Positions 23,290-35,134 are shown, counted from the stretch's first letter. The stretch is 64,000 bases of DNA from Tubulanus polymorphus (GCF_964204645.1 NC_134032.1:3560916-3624915), one strand, 5' to 3'. The notes: generated from the letters alone by a model not told the origin. Numbers and translations: made by a program.

Positions 23290-25622
23290 ATGTGAGTTTT
23301 ACAGGAAGTCTTTTTGCATAGTTTCAACAGATAATTGGATATATTGAAAAAAACACCAAAATTTCATTTACAATGATAATACTAAAAACGTTCGTGCAAT
23401 GTTCTTGTAGATTTCTTCTTTACTTTCAGGAAGTAACTATAGTTGAATACTACTTTTTGTTTTACAGGAATTTCATATTCTATCGTTTGTTTTACATTTG
23501 TTTGTTGTGCTCATTGTGGAAATTTGGTAAGTCTTCTCAGGTTTTGCTTTACTGTACGTCTTTTGGAGCTTCGTTCACGCAGATTTTCAACCTATCTGAT
23601 CGTTGTTGTTTTAACCTAACGGGACCGCAGTCTCTGAAGTGTTGTCCGTGCACTGTTAGCCGCAAGCAGGACTCCATCCCGTTTGCCACTCACGAGTTTT
23701 ATCGAATGTTCGTTTATTTAAATACGATCGAAAACTGAATTACATTGCACAGGTTATAATACAGTGATGCAATTACAGATTGAACTTTTATTACAGATAC
23801 CGTAATTTCTATCAGCGTTGAGGAAAGAAGCTTAGACCAGTTTGGCCATATGATGAAAGAATTGACAAAACGACCGGTATCAGATTTCAACGAATACGGC
23901 AACTATTGCGGGAAGGGAGGTAGTGGGCGCGTCCTTGATCAGATTGACAGGTATATAGCACCCAACAGTGACGATGAAATTACGTTCTATGCGATGATAA
24001 TACCTTGCAACAAACCTACACCAAATTTCATTCAAATGCATTTAAAGCCATTGCAATGTAAGAGACAAATACGTATATTTCGATCTATAACTTCAAAAGA
24101 CAATCTTCAATGTTTAACCGGAGTTAATTACTTTTTTTGACCTTTTTACTTAACTGGAAATTAAATTCAATATCCTTAGATCAGTTAAAGTACCAACTTA
24201 GATTTTACAGGTCCTATATTGTAAACGGTTATAGAACCAAAGCATAATTCCGCTGGCCTAATGCTGTTGGAATGCTGTAGAACCTGAATGAATTAAGACT
24301 GGTCTCAAGTTGTTAGGTTTGGTTATGGAGCCAACATTTCCTTTATTGGGTTTTAAGTTATTAACTGGTAAAAGTACCAACGCATCTCATTAATTGTCGG
24401 TTTGTTTTATTCAATACATATATATATCATTTTATTCACAGGTAAATTGTCACATGAAATTCAAGCTTAAAATCCCGTACTATTTTTCTAAAGGTGCTGT
24501 AAAGTGCACGATGATTGTTACGGTCGTATTAGCAACAACGAATGTAAAAGCAAGAGTTTTTGGGACATTCTGTTTACTTCAGTTTATCTGAATAGATACG
24601 CGTGGAAAATGCAAAATGGCGCGATCATTTGCGGTACGTATATCCAACCAGAGATATCTTAACGTCGATAGTGCCGATCACTTAAACCCGAATGTTGCAC
24701 TTAGCGTTTTGAAATTACGTACTTTACTCAAATTCAATGTAAGATAAGTGACGACGTTTACTCGGTACATTTGAGGAGAACATTGACACTACAATCTGCG
24801 TCCGTGTTGCAAAGATGGTACAAAATCCAACATTGAAAATAAAAGCAGCCTGAACCCTTTCGCTGGGTACTATTTGAATAATCTACGAGCAATAAATCTG
24901 TGTTTATGTTGATTTTGATTTCAAAATGAATTCATACGGTTTTTTAATGAAGAAAGACTCATCAAACTAGTATCGGTTATGATGCTAGTTGTAAGAGCTT
25001 TAAACGACGATAAAATGTTTGGTACACAAAGTTTGAACATCAAGGTAACCAGTGACTTAGATCTCGATGTTAATTTTAGTTCACGTCTTTGTTTACATAA
25101 ATTAGTTTTATTATAATAGAAAACATTCTAAGCACTTTCTATGAGATAGAGCATTTCAACGACTGTAAGACATCCGTAAAGCATACTGATGACGTTTTAG
25201 CAGCCAGGTGGCTAGTTTGTCATCTAGTCGAAATTAGGTTAATAGGTCAAGTGTCACGTGTCAGGGGACATCGCCGTTATCTATCGGATTACATCGTCAC
25301 AACCCAAATGATATCGCCAGTGAAAGGGCGAAGCAGATGATATGAAATTCGACACGTCAAAAAGTGCATTGTATCGTTGAGCTAATAGATTATTCGGCGT
25401 TTGTAATTAAGCTCACGAGATCTTATGATTAATTCCATATTTAGTGCATTTTGTTTTTTACGAAGATTCTTTTGAAGATTCTCATTTTTTCTACTAGAAT
25501 CAAGAAATAACAGATGTGATATGGTACTGTGCCAATGCGACAAGAAAAAAAAATTCCAGAAAACAACAAAAAACGTATATGCGAAGAGATGCGTAATAAG
25601 ACTGATCAATCAAAGGGGATGA
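23290..25622 (+). CDS. Secreted phospholipase A2, five exons
   Basis: Coding pieces: 23290-23291, 23468-23526, 23797-23950, 24494-24633 and 25498-25622, stop TGA. Donors are GTGAGT, GTAAGT, GTATAT and GTACGT; all acceptors are AG and all phases agree, giving 159 residues. The start ATG is itself split by intron 1 (AT|G). Residues 1-20 are a hydrophobic signal peptide. The Ca2+ loop is YGNYCGKGG (54-62), the active site CCKVHDDCY (73-81, with His77 and Asp78 as the His48/Asp49 pair) and the dyad aspartate lies in CQCD (130-133). The family hydrolyses the sn-2 ester of phospholipids outside the cell. Oddities: the usual first Cys of YGCYCG is Asn56, and the AAxC that follows CD is KKKK, encoded in a run of A, so two conserved disulfide cysteines are absent. 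Role (digestive, immune or venom-type) cannot be told from sequence. Confidence 0.85.
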
Positions 25623-25766
25623 CTACACTACTACATTTATGATATGACTTGCGGATGATATCGAAACTACAAAATAGAAAATAGAGAGGTAACCACCAAA
25701 TAAATAAGATCATTTCAGCGCTCCCCGGTCCGTACCACAAATGTATAGCACGCGGTTATCTAAATG
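25623..25766. other. 3' flank of the phospholipase gene
   Basis: Likely 3' UTR; an AATAAA signal lies near 25699-25704, about 80 bp after the stop. Confidence 0.4.
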
Positions 25767-26078
25767 GTATGGTGGCTGATTCGGGCCATACAAAAAAAAG
25801 ATTTCTGTACGGCTAAAGCAACGATAAAAAAATTTTCACATTGGCCCGTTTTTTGGTTTTCTCGCGCGAGAATTCGGGAACTTTGGTTTTTATCCAGCTT
25901 CTAGCCAGTCAGAAAAAATTTCCAAACAGAAATGTTTAGTTTTCTCGTGCGAGAAAACCAAAAGTTTTGAATTCTCGCGCGAGAAAACCAAAAAACGGGC
26001 CATTGTGGAAATGTTTTTATTGTTTGCTCTAGCCGTAAAGAAAAATTTTTTAGTATGGCCCGAATCAGCCACCATAAA
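25767..26078. mobile_element. Fold-back/MITE element with ~115-bp inverted arms
   Basis: The ends ATGGTGGCTGATTCGGGCC / GGCCCGAATCAGCCACCAT (25767 and 26078 outward) are exact inverted copies. The arms continue inward through ACGGCTAAAGCAA-like and GGCCCGTTTTTTGGTTTTC blocks to TTCTCGCGCGAGAATTC, itself palindromic. The 75-bp centre is unique. A much decayed 3' half may lie at 36455-36505 (GACCGAATCAGCCATCATA). No coding capacity. Confidence 0.8.
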
Positions 26079-26099
26079 ATGGCGAGACAAATTATTGCG

Positions 26100-27500
26100 A
26101 TTTATATCAGAACTATATCATTATATTTGCGATGGTCGCGCGTCAAACTATACGCATAAGCAGGTATATATCTTTTTTCACTTGACAAATTCTTGAAAAA
26201 CATTGAAAAAAAAATTTAGTATATAAGTTACGACCTATGATCTGTCTGATAGAAAAAAGGTATCTCTTATTAGCCGTAAATTAGTCAGTCATTCATTTAT
26301 CCTTCACATTGTGCGTATAGTTCACATACCACCCGCGGTGGCTCTATTTATGATGTTATCTTTGACGATCAACACAAGCACATGCGCGCGCTAGTTCGCG
26401 TAGCCTATGTGCGTAGCCTATGAAATAAACATCGTTTGTCACTGACCGACAGCACCACTCACTAATATACGTTTATCGTGTCATATATAAGAGTAGCAAC
26501 AATATCAGGAGTTCGAAAACGATGTAATGCCCCTATGAAATGCCTAGTGAAATGACTGGAAGCCGTTAGCGTTTGGCAGAGATGACGTCAGAACGCGCAC
26601 CTACTAAACAAAAGCAATGACAGTGACCACGTGCTGAAAAATTGCCGATTTAAAAGTCTAATTTTTCGGTAATAGCTTGACTAAAACTCAAAAGTCGCAT
26701 ATTTGATATATTTTACATTTGAAAATAACTTTTCCACAATATTCTATTTTGATGGCAGTTGATTTTAAACCCGTTAAACATGTTTATGGATTGGAATACG
26801 AATTTTGGAAATGGTAACCCAACCAAAAATGTGTAGGTCCGAACCTACATTAGGTGCTCGCCCTCTTTGAGTCCAGGTATCATATTATTTACAATACAGA
26901 TGGTAATTAGCTGAATTTATAGTATTAACTGAATTTATAGTATTAACTGATATTCCGTAGAATGAGCGTATATGCAATACGTATACAGCGTTTTGTGCAC
27001 AAAATTGATTTGCAATTCAATTGTTTACTGAAATCTATCGTTCTACATACTTTCAATGTGATTGAACTGTGAGATCTAATAAAAACCATGTCACTATAAC
27101 AATTTATATCTAATCTGGACCGAATTCCACGTTCTTGAAATATATATGTAACTGCATATTGAAACAGATCTCTATAGAATATAATCAAGAGTTGTGTAAC
27201 CAGGAGAACTTTTCAATCATATCAGCTTATTTACTTACAAGAACAACCGTGCAAACATAAAACACAGGTTCAAATCTCAAACAATGAGAACAAATCTGCT
27301 TCAAAATCACGAGGAAATCAAATAAACAGAAAACCCGTGATCCTATTCATTTTCAATTTCTAGTTTTTTATACAGCGCGATCTGAATCTAGCTACATTTA
27401 AAACCTCGATATTATTTTGGGTTTATTGAATTAAACATTTTTAAAACTTCATTTTTCAAAAGTCGACCTATAAAATGTGGCCATCTGAAAATAAACATCA
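26100..27500. other. Intergenic, no supported gene
   Basis: AT-rich. The stretch 27075-27190 is a diverged copy of 37795-37885. A TATA-like CATATATAAG lies near 26483 but no convincing exon follows. Confidence 0.4.
27075..27190. repeat. Dispersed repeat, copy 1
   Basis: Shares with 37795-37885, in the same orientation, a TTTATATCTA block, GACCGAATTCCAC (TACCGAATTCCAC in the other), a CTTGAAATAT block and a CTCTATA end. Family unknown. Confidence 0.6.
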
Positions 27501-27802
27501 CCGCCTTTGAAAGAAATGCCTTGTTCAGGGGGGTCCACCTCCGATTCGTGACTTTGGAATATAACGTGATTGAGCGTCATTTTGGGCTGTGCTCTCGCTT
27601 ATCTTACTTTTGGAACAATTTCGTTTGAGGTAAGTGTGTTACTAGAACGCGTGTTGAAGATAACTTTTTTAAACAAAAACTTTTTGATGTTACTTCAATC
27701 GCGTGGACCGAAACAACAGCCGACGTGGTTATATCAATATATCACGTGACAGACGCGTGGTTGAATATTGGTCCGTGAAAATTCAATTTTACCACATTTC
27801 AG

Positions 27803-29109
27803 TGTCTTAGTAGAAGACACGGAGCAGTAGTGTCCGTACATTTTTCACACAGTTTTGTCATATCAAGAGGTATGTTGTTTAGATATTTTCAATGTCGAGA
27901 GCTGTGAACTGTCCAATAGTGGGTGAACTGCCCGATAACGGCTGACGGCTTGCGGGCTGTTTGACAGCTATCAGCTGTCTGACAGCTAGTGGACTGTCTG
28001 ATAGTTAGTCAACTGTCTGGTAGCTAGTAAAATGTTTGACAGCTGTCTGGCAGCCAGGGAGTTGTCTGATAATTAGGGAACTGTCCGATAGCTAGTGAGC
28101 TCTTTGATAGCTAACATGTACTGTATGATATCGCGCGAACTGTGTGATAGCTAGCGAGCTGTATGGTAGCTAATAGGCTGTCAGACAGCTGGTGGCCTGT
28201 CTGACAGCTAGTGAACTGTCTGACGGGTTGTGTCCTGTCTGATAGCTAGCGAGCTGTATGGCAGCTAATGGGCTGTCAGATAGCTGGTGACCTGTCTGAC
28301 AGCTAGTGAACTGTCTGACGGGTTGTGTCCTGTCTGATAGCTAGTGAGCTGTTCGACAGCTGTTAGCTGTCCGATAACTAGTGTGCTGTCTCATTGCTAG
28401 TCAACTGTCTGACAACTAGTAGCTAGATACTAGATGTTGAGTAGATATTAACTCAGGTTTTGATTCGAATTCTGTAACGCCGACAGAAGCGACCGATAGA
28501 GAAGTTCTATCAGTAAACCTGATAGAAGCGACCGGTAGAGGGTTTGTAATCTGTATACCTGATAGAAGCGGCCGGTAGAGAATTTGTAATCTGTAAACCT
28601 GATAGAAGCTGTCGGTAGAGAGTTTGTAATCTGCAAACCTGATTGAAGCGGTCGGTAGAGAGTTTGTATTCTGTAAACCGAATAGAAGCGGCCGGTAGAC
28701 AGTTTGCAATCTGCAAACCTGATATAGAAGAGGCCGGTAGAGAGTTTGCAATCCGGAATTTCTATTCCTAAACCGCAAAACGTTCAATCGAAATCTGCCT
28801 CACGTGTGAATAATACACACGAATTGTTTCAGTATTTAATGATCAGCAACATGGGAAACTTGAGTCTGAATATGAGTAGAGGTTAATTGTGAAAATACTG
28901 GACAAAACAATTGATAGGTCAGTAGAATGTCTGCACTGTTAGAGATAGAATGACGTAATTCTAAATTCAGTTTTTCAGTGCAAGTACGATGGCGGAGAGA
29001 AATCCAGAAATAAATGTAGACAATTCCAAAATAAGGATAGACGGTGAAAATAATAAGACGACAATATCGTCAAGTTTCGAAGGCATCAGCAGACCTGCTG
29101 AGAATCTAG
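27803..29109 (+). CDS. Duplicated gene copy A: 5' UTR exon and amyloid-motif-like first coding exon
   Basis: The coding exon is 28979-29109 (acceptor TTTTTCAG|TG; ATG 28989; donor CTAG|GTAATT, phase 1), 40 residues plus one base. A non-coding exon 27797-27870 region is suggested by CACATTTCAG|TGTC and CAAGAG|GTATGT, and another donor GAG|GTAAGT lies at 27630. The peptide starts MAERNPEINVDNSKIRIDG and continues NNKTTISSSF. It is rich in N, S and alternating hydrophobics with a G turn, like RHIM/HET-s-type amyloid motifs (inference). Homologous to the exon at 34943. The downstream intron is filled by a CR1-like element, so no further exon is seen before copy B. The copies could be alternative first exons of one gene. 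Confidence 0.6.
27890..28430 (+). repeat. Minisatellite of ~19-20-bp CTGTCTGATAGCTAGTGA-type units
   Basis: About 27 diverged units. A higher-order ~94-bp unit is repeated at 28161-28254 and 28255-28348, each containing CTGTCTGACGGGTTGTGTCC. It lies within the presumed intron before the copy A coding exon. Copy B lacks it at the corresponding place as far as I can see. Confidence 0.85.
28480..28765. repeat. 40-bp tandem array, upstream of copy A
   Basis: About seven copies of a unit containing ACCTGATAGAAGCGGCCGG followed by TAGAGAGTTTGTAATCTGTA. The same array precedes copy B at 34434-34722, so the array was part of the duplicated segment. Long minus-strand frames here are artefacts of the repeat (40 is not a multiple of 3, but no stop occurs in the unit). 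Confidence 0.92.
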
Positions 29110-29490
29110 GTAATTATAGATTTATGAATGAATGAATTTATTTGCAAAATAAATTGTTACAAAAAATATCGACACAATATACATTATATTCAGAGTAACA
29201 ATATATAGTGCGAGGAGTAAGGAGAAGTCAAAAGTTGACTTATACGAGTCCTTACCCCTCGGTCAACAATCACACTCGCAAACACTCATCACTTACACAC
29301 ACACGCACATTCGTTACAAGGATCACCCTTTACATATCTAAACAGATAAAATGGCGGCCATGTTGCGGGCATCAGTATTTTGCGACCAAGTAATTGGTAA
29401 AGCATTTCTTAAAGTTAGGGCGTGATATCGAAGATTTGAGTTTTCTGGGAAGGGAGTTCCAGGATCTTGTACCTTGAATTTTTAATGATT

Positions 29491-32142
29491 TCATTCTAAA
29501 GTTAGATTTCGCATATTCCATTTTAAATTTAGTGGGCGACGAGAAGGTCGCCCTGTCATGGAGTTTTGAAAACAGTAAAATTCATTGAAAATTGATGGTA
29601 AGTTTTGATTAATTTGACTAAAGAGAAAATTGCACAACTGAAATTGGTATATGTCGTATAGCTTTAAGATTTCTAATTTCTTGAAAATTGGAGATGTATG
29701 CGCTAGCCAAAAAGAATGTGTTATTATCCGAATTGCTTTCTTTTGGAGACGAAATAAGGGTTCCAAGTAAATATTACATGAATAACCCCAGATTAAAGTT
29801 GCATATGCAAGATGTGGATTGACAAAACAATAATATAAATTTTTAAGAACACCAAAAGGAAGAACATGTTTAAGCCTATTAATGATTCCAATTCCCCGGG
29901 AAACCTTTCGAGAGATGTATTGAATATGGTCCCGCCATGTCAGTCTCTGGTCAAAAATTACACCTAAAAATTTTATACTATCTACACGCGAAACTCTTTG
30001 TCCATCGAAGAAAAGATTAATTTGACCTAGACACTTATAACCAAAGACAATAAAATGAGTTTTAATAGTGTTCACAGAGAGCCTATTTGCTCGAAACCAC
30101 TGAATAAGTTTCTTCAGCTGAGAATCTAAAACTTGCTCTAGTTTCTTGGGGTCCTTATCGCTGATGAAAAAATTACTATCATCAGCGAAAAGAATTGACT
30201 CTAGGAGTTTACAAGAAGAGGGGCAATCATTGATGTATAATAGAAAAAGCAGAGGACCTAGGATTGAGCCTCGAGGAACTCCGAAAGTTATATTTCTAGT
30301 TGGAGATAAGGAGTTATTATATTTAACACATTGTTTACGGTCTTCTAGGTAATTTCGAAATTATTGTAGAGGTGGTTCACGAATTCCATAATTTTCCAAT
30401 TTTGAAATTAAAATATTTTGATTGATTGTGTCAAAAGCCTTTGACAAATCAACGAAGACACCAATTGTGACTTTGCCATTTTCAAGATAATCAGTTATCT
30501 TATCAATGATAAATGCTAAGGCTGAGGCAGTGGATCTATTTTTCCTGAAACCAAATTGACGATCTGATAAAATATTGAAATTTTCAAGGAATGCCTGGAG
30601 TCTATTATATACGAGTTTCTCTATTATCTTAGATATAGCGGGAAGGACAGAAATAGGTCGATAGTTAGTGAACTGTGATTTATCGCCACTTTTAAAAATA
30701 GGTGTTACGTGAGCGATCTTAAATATGCTAGGAACAATACCCGTAAGAAAGCTATTATTTAAAAATATGACAAAGGGGTTGTGAAATAACTTGAATTATT
30801 GATTTCAATAGTTTAGTGCTGATTTGATTACAACCACTGGATAGTTTATTTTTAAAGCCATGCACAATCAATTCAATTTCATTGGCTGTCGTCGGTGACA
30901 GAAAAAAGTTTATATGATTTCGTTCCTCTAAATAATCTTTAAAATGTTTATCGGAGGGCGGTATTTTTGATTCTAAGGAGTCGGCAATATTAACAAAATA
31001 GTCGTTAAAACCACTGGCTATATCATAATCTGTTGAAATTACTTTGTCTTTATGTACAAATTGAGAATGGGGTTTCTGTTTATTGAGTAAGTTATTAACC
31101 TGTTTCCACGTTTCTTTAGTATCTGATTTACAGGAAGCGAATACATTCTGATAATACACTTGCCTACATTTCTTTAAAATCGAATTGAGCTTATTTCGAT
31201 AAGTACAATATTTATCCTTACATTCCTGGGATTTTTTACGTAAATATTCTTTATACAGTTTTTCTTTCTGTTTGATAGAACGTCGAATACCACAGGTTAA
31301 CCACGGTTTACTATTTTTCTCCACGCCAGGAGTTACATACTTAAAAGGGAAACAGATTTCAAAATAATTATCAACAATGTTATAGTACTCCTTACATGAG
31401 ACTTCTGGGTCATTGCTATTGTACATCTTTTGCCAGTCGCATGATAATAAACAGCGCGTGAAGCGTTCCGTGGTCCGAGGATTAATATCTCGGATTTTGA
31501 TCCGCGGTGGTTTAGTATCATGAGACTCGTACAAACCGTGAACAAAAGTATAAATAGGATAATGGTCAGTTATTTCCGCCAAAAATACACCGCTAGTAAA
31601 ACTGTAATTATCAAAAAAGTTTACTAAAATATTGTCAATTACGGTTGACGAGTGGTCAGTGACACGAGTAGGGATATTAATTAATGGCATAAATGAATTA
31701 GAAATAGCCTCATCCATAAAAAAAGCGTCACACTGACCATTCGCACCGTAATTTCCAAAATCAATGTTATAGTCACCCAAAATTAAGACATCTAATTTCT
31801 CTCTATTAACGCGTTCAGTAAATGACTGAAATTCTTTGATGAAATTAGCTATATCACTATCAGGAGCACGATGAATAACTCCGACGATAATGCTTATCGG
31901 TTTAAGAGGGACTTCTATAAACAAAGATTCTGCCACCTCCTTTATCGTATCTACTGCGGAATAAACTTGAATAATTCGGCAAATGATAATGAATCGTTTT
32001 GACAATTGTCATCAGTCCATGTTTCTGACAGACTGACAATTGAAAAATTATAATTCAAAGTTTGGAGATAATCGGAAAATGAATCAAAATTTTTATTTGC
32101 ACTTCGCATGAAAAAAACTGAGAGGTGAATCTTTGCCATCAT
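29491..32142 (-). pseudogene. CR1-like ORF2: endonuclease and reverse transcriptase
   Basis: The endonuclease start is in 32142-31951 (RSANKNFDSF, SLSETWTDD). A gap then follows in which the expected GGG-containing centre is missing. The frame 32005-30755 has LFIEVPL, ILGDYNIDFG and TDHYPIY, then a Lys-rich linker and the start of the RT. A one-base loss in a T run near 30765 moves the RT to the next frame (TPIFKSGDKSQFTNYRPIS, VDLSKAFDTIN, a TAA near 30362, GVPRGSILGPLLFLLYIND, FADDSNFF), and the C-terminal part is 30075-29491 (KFLGVIFDQRLTW, AYATLIWGYS). Catalytic FADD is intact; the gene is not. Confidence 0.85.
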
Positions 32143-32535
32143 GATTTAGTAAATTCACATCAAATCATAGGAGCATTTGTATTCACAGTTAAGTATAACG
32201 CCATCCATTTTCACAAAAGTGTGAATGAATATAAAGAACACAAATATCTAAGTCACGTATTATTTCATTTGGATGTTTGCGCATTGAAATTTCAATGAAT
32301 AAAGACCCAAATGTAGTAGACATATATAATACTACGCTATAGTTTTTAAATTGTGTACAGGTTTTAGTTAAACCTATAATTGAAGACTGACTTCCATAGA
32401 CATTGAGACAATCATAATTATTTTTTATATTTCTCACAGTGTGAGAAAGAAAAGAGAAATTCACCACGTCGAGGAGCAAAACGATCGAAATGACATAAAC
32501 ACAAGTATTGACTATGTCCGGTATATTCAAGTCAC

Positions 32536-33850
32536 TCATCCTACTCTACGTTTACGTTTGGTTTTTTTTAACGTTTTTTCAGCCGAAGGAGGCGTTGATG
32601 TTAAAGATCGCTCTTTGCGTTTGAGTTTATTTCCAGAACCTGGAGTTTGAAAAACATCAAGATCATGATCGTGATCTCCAGTGCCGTCAATCGCTTCGCA
32701 AAAGTTTTTAATCAGCGCCAGTTTTCCAGTCTCGTTCAGATGAACACCACTTTTATCTGGTGGCGAGTAAAAACGCTCCTGCGCCTTTTGCCGAAGCAAG
32801 GTGAAATTGTTAATGAAACAAATGTTTCGTTTTGTGCATAGTTTTTCCATATAACTGTTAACCCCCTTTGCAGCGTTATTGAATGCCTTTACAGCTGTTG
32901 TCGCCTCCCTTTTTGGTATTATACTGGATAAATAAACATTTGGGTAATGTTCTGTAGTCTTAGCTAGAGCTAAAGACAAATTCATTTTAACTGTGTCAGT
33001 GTCATTCTTGTTGTTATTTACATCGTTGCAACCCAAGTGTAAAATAACGTCACTAATTGACGCCGTATCCGGAACCGCGGAATCAGCTTTAGTCAGTAGT
33101 GACGATATTTTATCGCTGGTTGCGCCTGGTTGGTAAATAACAACACCTGTTGGGATATCACATTCCCGAAGGTTTGAGTCCCCGATTACGACAATTTTGG
33201 TTGTAGGTGCCTCTCTTCGGGCTTCTTCGCATCATTGGTTTCGGCTTTTCCAGGTTCAATATCACGCTGCATGACTAGCGGACAATCACACCTTATATGA
33301 TCCGCTGATTTACATTCATGGCACAATCGGTTATTAAAACGGTTTGGACAGTCAAACGATTTATGATCACTGTTCATGCCCATAGACATACAACGCCGGC
33401 AGTAACTATCACAGAACAAGCGCACTGAAAAATCCCCAATTTTCGTGTAGTTGGGCATCACGGTTTTAATATTATTTAACTGCAAATATCTAGTTCCAGT
33501 GAATATAGAAGTTCCTTTGATGACACCCTTTTTATAGAACCGCTAACATAGTCTCCGAACTGAGATATTCAAGTTACGATTGTTCTATCATCCATTTCGA
33601 TAGGAGCGTCTACGACTTTAATATTAATCACATTCACATCAACGTCCGTAAATCTAACGTTAGTTTTCAGCACCTGGAAGGTCTCGTCGGACAGTGTAGA
33701 TTTCGTATCATTATCTGTAGCAGTCACTATACAATAAGAGTTAGTAAGTTGAACTGAAAGAATCTTACTCACATCGACATTCGACTTGAGACCATCTACA
33801 ACATCCAAATGAGACAATTTTCCTTTACCAAACTGTCTCAAATCAACCAG
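32536..33850 (-). pseudogene. CR1-like ORF1: zinc knuckles and SGNH esterase
   Basis: Reading leftward, an N-terminal domain (33841-33569) is followed after a shift by a domain with CDSYCRRC, CPNRFNNRLCHEC and HIRCDCP zinc-finger cysteines (33485-33250). After a second shift near 33215 comes an SGNH/GDSL hydrolase: VVIGDSNL (block I, near 33185), HLGCNDV (block III, near 33040) and SGVHLNETG (catalytic D-x-x-H region, near 32740). A Lys/Arg-rich tail ends at 32536. Esterase-type ORF1 proteins are known in CR1 elements and are thought to help at membranes or particles. Frame shifts make this copy defective. Confidence 0.8.
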
Positions 33851-33879
33851 TGTTCAGTTGTACAGGTGTGACTTGAGTC

Positions 33880-34430
33880 CAAATGTGATCTGAAATAATT
33901 AACTAGGCAATAAAAAGGAACGTCGTCTCTGTAGATTCTGAAGTAAAGAATGGACCCCCTCACCGGATTGTTTTTAATTCTTGAATGAATATTAAACGAC
34001 TAATGGTCCAGTGGCCCACCAAACTGTGCTAGGTAAAAATCTGCTACGCTGTCTCAACAATTCATAGAAGAAAAATGTTTGTTTGTTTATGTGAATTTTA
34101 GATGCAACAAATGTTCGCAATTTTTATTGAACCCGAGAGAGAGTGACATGAAATAACTAAAACTACCAGGATACGTGCGTACAGTCTTTACATCGATTTG
34201 TTATTTAATATGTAAGCTTGAGTCACATTGTTTTTAAGACTGTAATCTCAGCGGACTATTGTGTTCACTTATCGTCCGTCTTCCATGGACGGAATCCTCG
34301 ATGGATATGATATTTGGTTTGTACAATATAAGTGCATCTTCCCGGGATGAATCGAAGGAACATCCCTCTATTTGTATTATTTGTGTTTTGAGCTAGTTTA
34401 GGTTTACGGAATTATTGATTAGTTTTTAGG
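33880..34430. other. Interval between CR1-like element and second duplicated unit
   Basis: No gene supported. It may hold the 5' end of the CR1-like element and sequence upstream of copy B. Confidence 0.35.
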
Positions 34431-34433
34431 TTT

Positions 34434-34722
34434 TCATATCTGTAAACCTGATAGAAGCGGCAGGCAGAGAGAGTTTGTTATCTGTAAACCTGATAGAAGA
34501 GGTCAGTAGAGAGTTTTTAATCTGTAAACCTGATAGAAGCGGTAGGTAGAAAGTTTGTTATGTGTAAACCAGATAGAAGCAGTCGGTAGAGAGTTTGCAA
34601 TCTGTAAACCCTATAGAAGCGGTCGGTAGAGAGTTTGCAATCTGTAAACCTGATAGAATCGGTCGGTAGATAGTTTGCAATCTGTGAACCTGATACAAGC
34701 GGTCGGTAGATAATTTGTTATC
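34434..34722. repeat. 40-bp tandem array, upstream of copy B
   Basis: Seven or so copies of the same 40-bp unit as at 28480-28765, with the same right-hand flank (ACTTCTATTCCTAAACCGCAA). This identifies it as part of the segmental duplication. Confidence 0.9.
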
Positions 34723-34942
34723 CGAAACTTCTATTCCTAAACCGCAATCCATTCAACCGAAATCTGCCCAATAGGTAAATGATAAACCACACGAATTGTT
34801 TCAACATGGAAAACCTGAGTGATTATGAATAGAGGCTAATTGTGAAAATACTCTGGACATAACTGGTCAGGGCAATACCTTACTATAAGATGATTAAGAC
34901 TTATTGCGATGAAATGACTGCATTCTAAATTCGGCTTTTCAG

Positions 34943-35134
34943 TACATGGGACCATGGCACAGAGAAATCCAGAAATAAATGTAGAACATTCTGAAAATGT
35001 TCAAATCGGTGACAATGTGGCGGAGAGAAATCCACGGATAAATGTAGACCATTCTGAAATGAGTGTAGGCGGTTCCTATAATGAGACGAACATATCTTCA
35101 ACTTTCGGAGGCGTCGGCACCTCTGAGAACTCAG
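34943..35134 (+). CDS. Duplicated gene copy B: amyloid-motif-like first coding exon
   Basis: Exon from acceptor GCTTTTCAG|TA to donor TCAG|GTAGAA (phase 1, as in copy A); ATG 34954 starts 60 residues plus one base. An earlier ATG at 34946 opens only a short out-of-frame uORF. Residues 2-21 and 23 onward are a pseudo-repeat: AQRNPEINVEHSENVQIGDN then AERNPRINVDHSEMSVGG and a SYNETNIS end. VQIG matches the RHIM core (I/V)Q(I/V/L)G and the doubled ~21-residue layout recalls HET-s (inference). Copy A has only one repeat. No effector domain exon was found; a candidate acceptor with compatible phase is TTATTTCAG|AT at 36530. Confidence 0.55.

Larger units (their letters stand above)
29120..33850 (-). 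mobile_element. Decayed CR1-like non-LTR retrotransposon
   Basis: On the minus strand the order is ORF1 (about 33850-32536), a 400-bp spacer with an unrecognised frame, then ORF2 (about 32142-29491) and a short 3' UTR ending in a (ATTC)n-type tail (TGAATGAATGAA on plus, 29126-29139). Chicken-repeat-1-like elements end this way. It is inserted in the interval between the two duplicated first exons. Multiple frameshifts make it immobile on its own. Confidence 0.85.

Noticed and set aside
28416..28787. Long overlapping minus-strand frames with repeated RFYQVYRLQ-type text
   Set aside because: They are the translation of the stop-free 40-bp tandem array, in three shifting frames.
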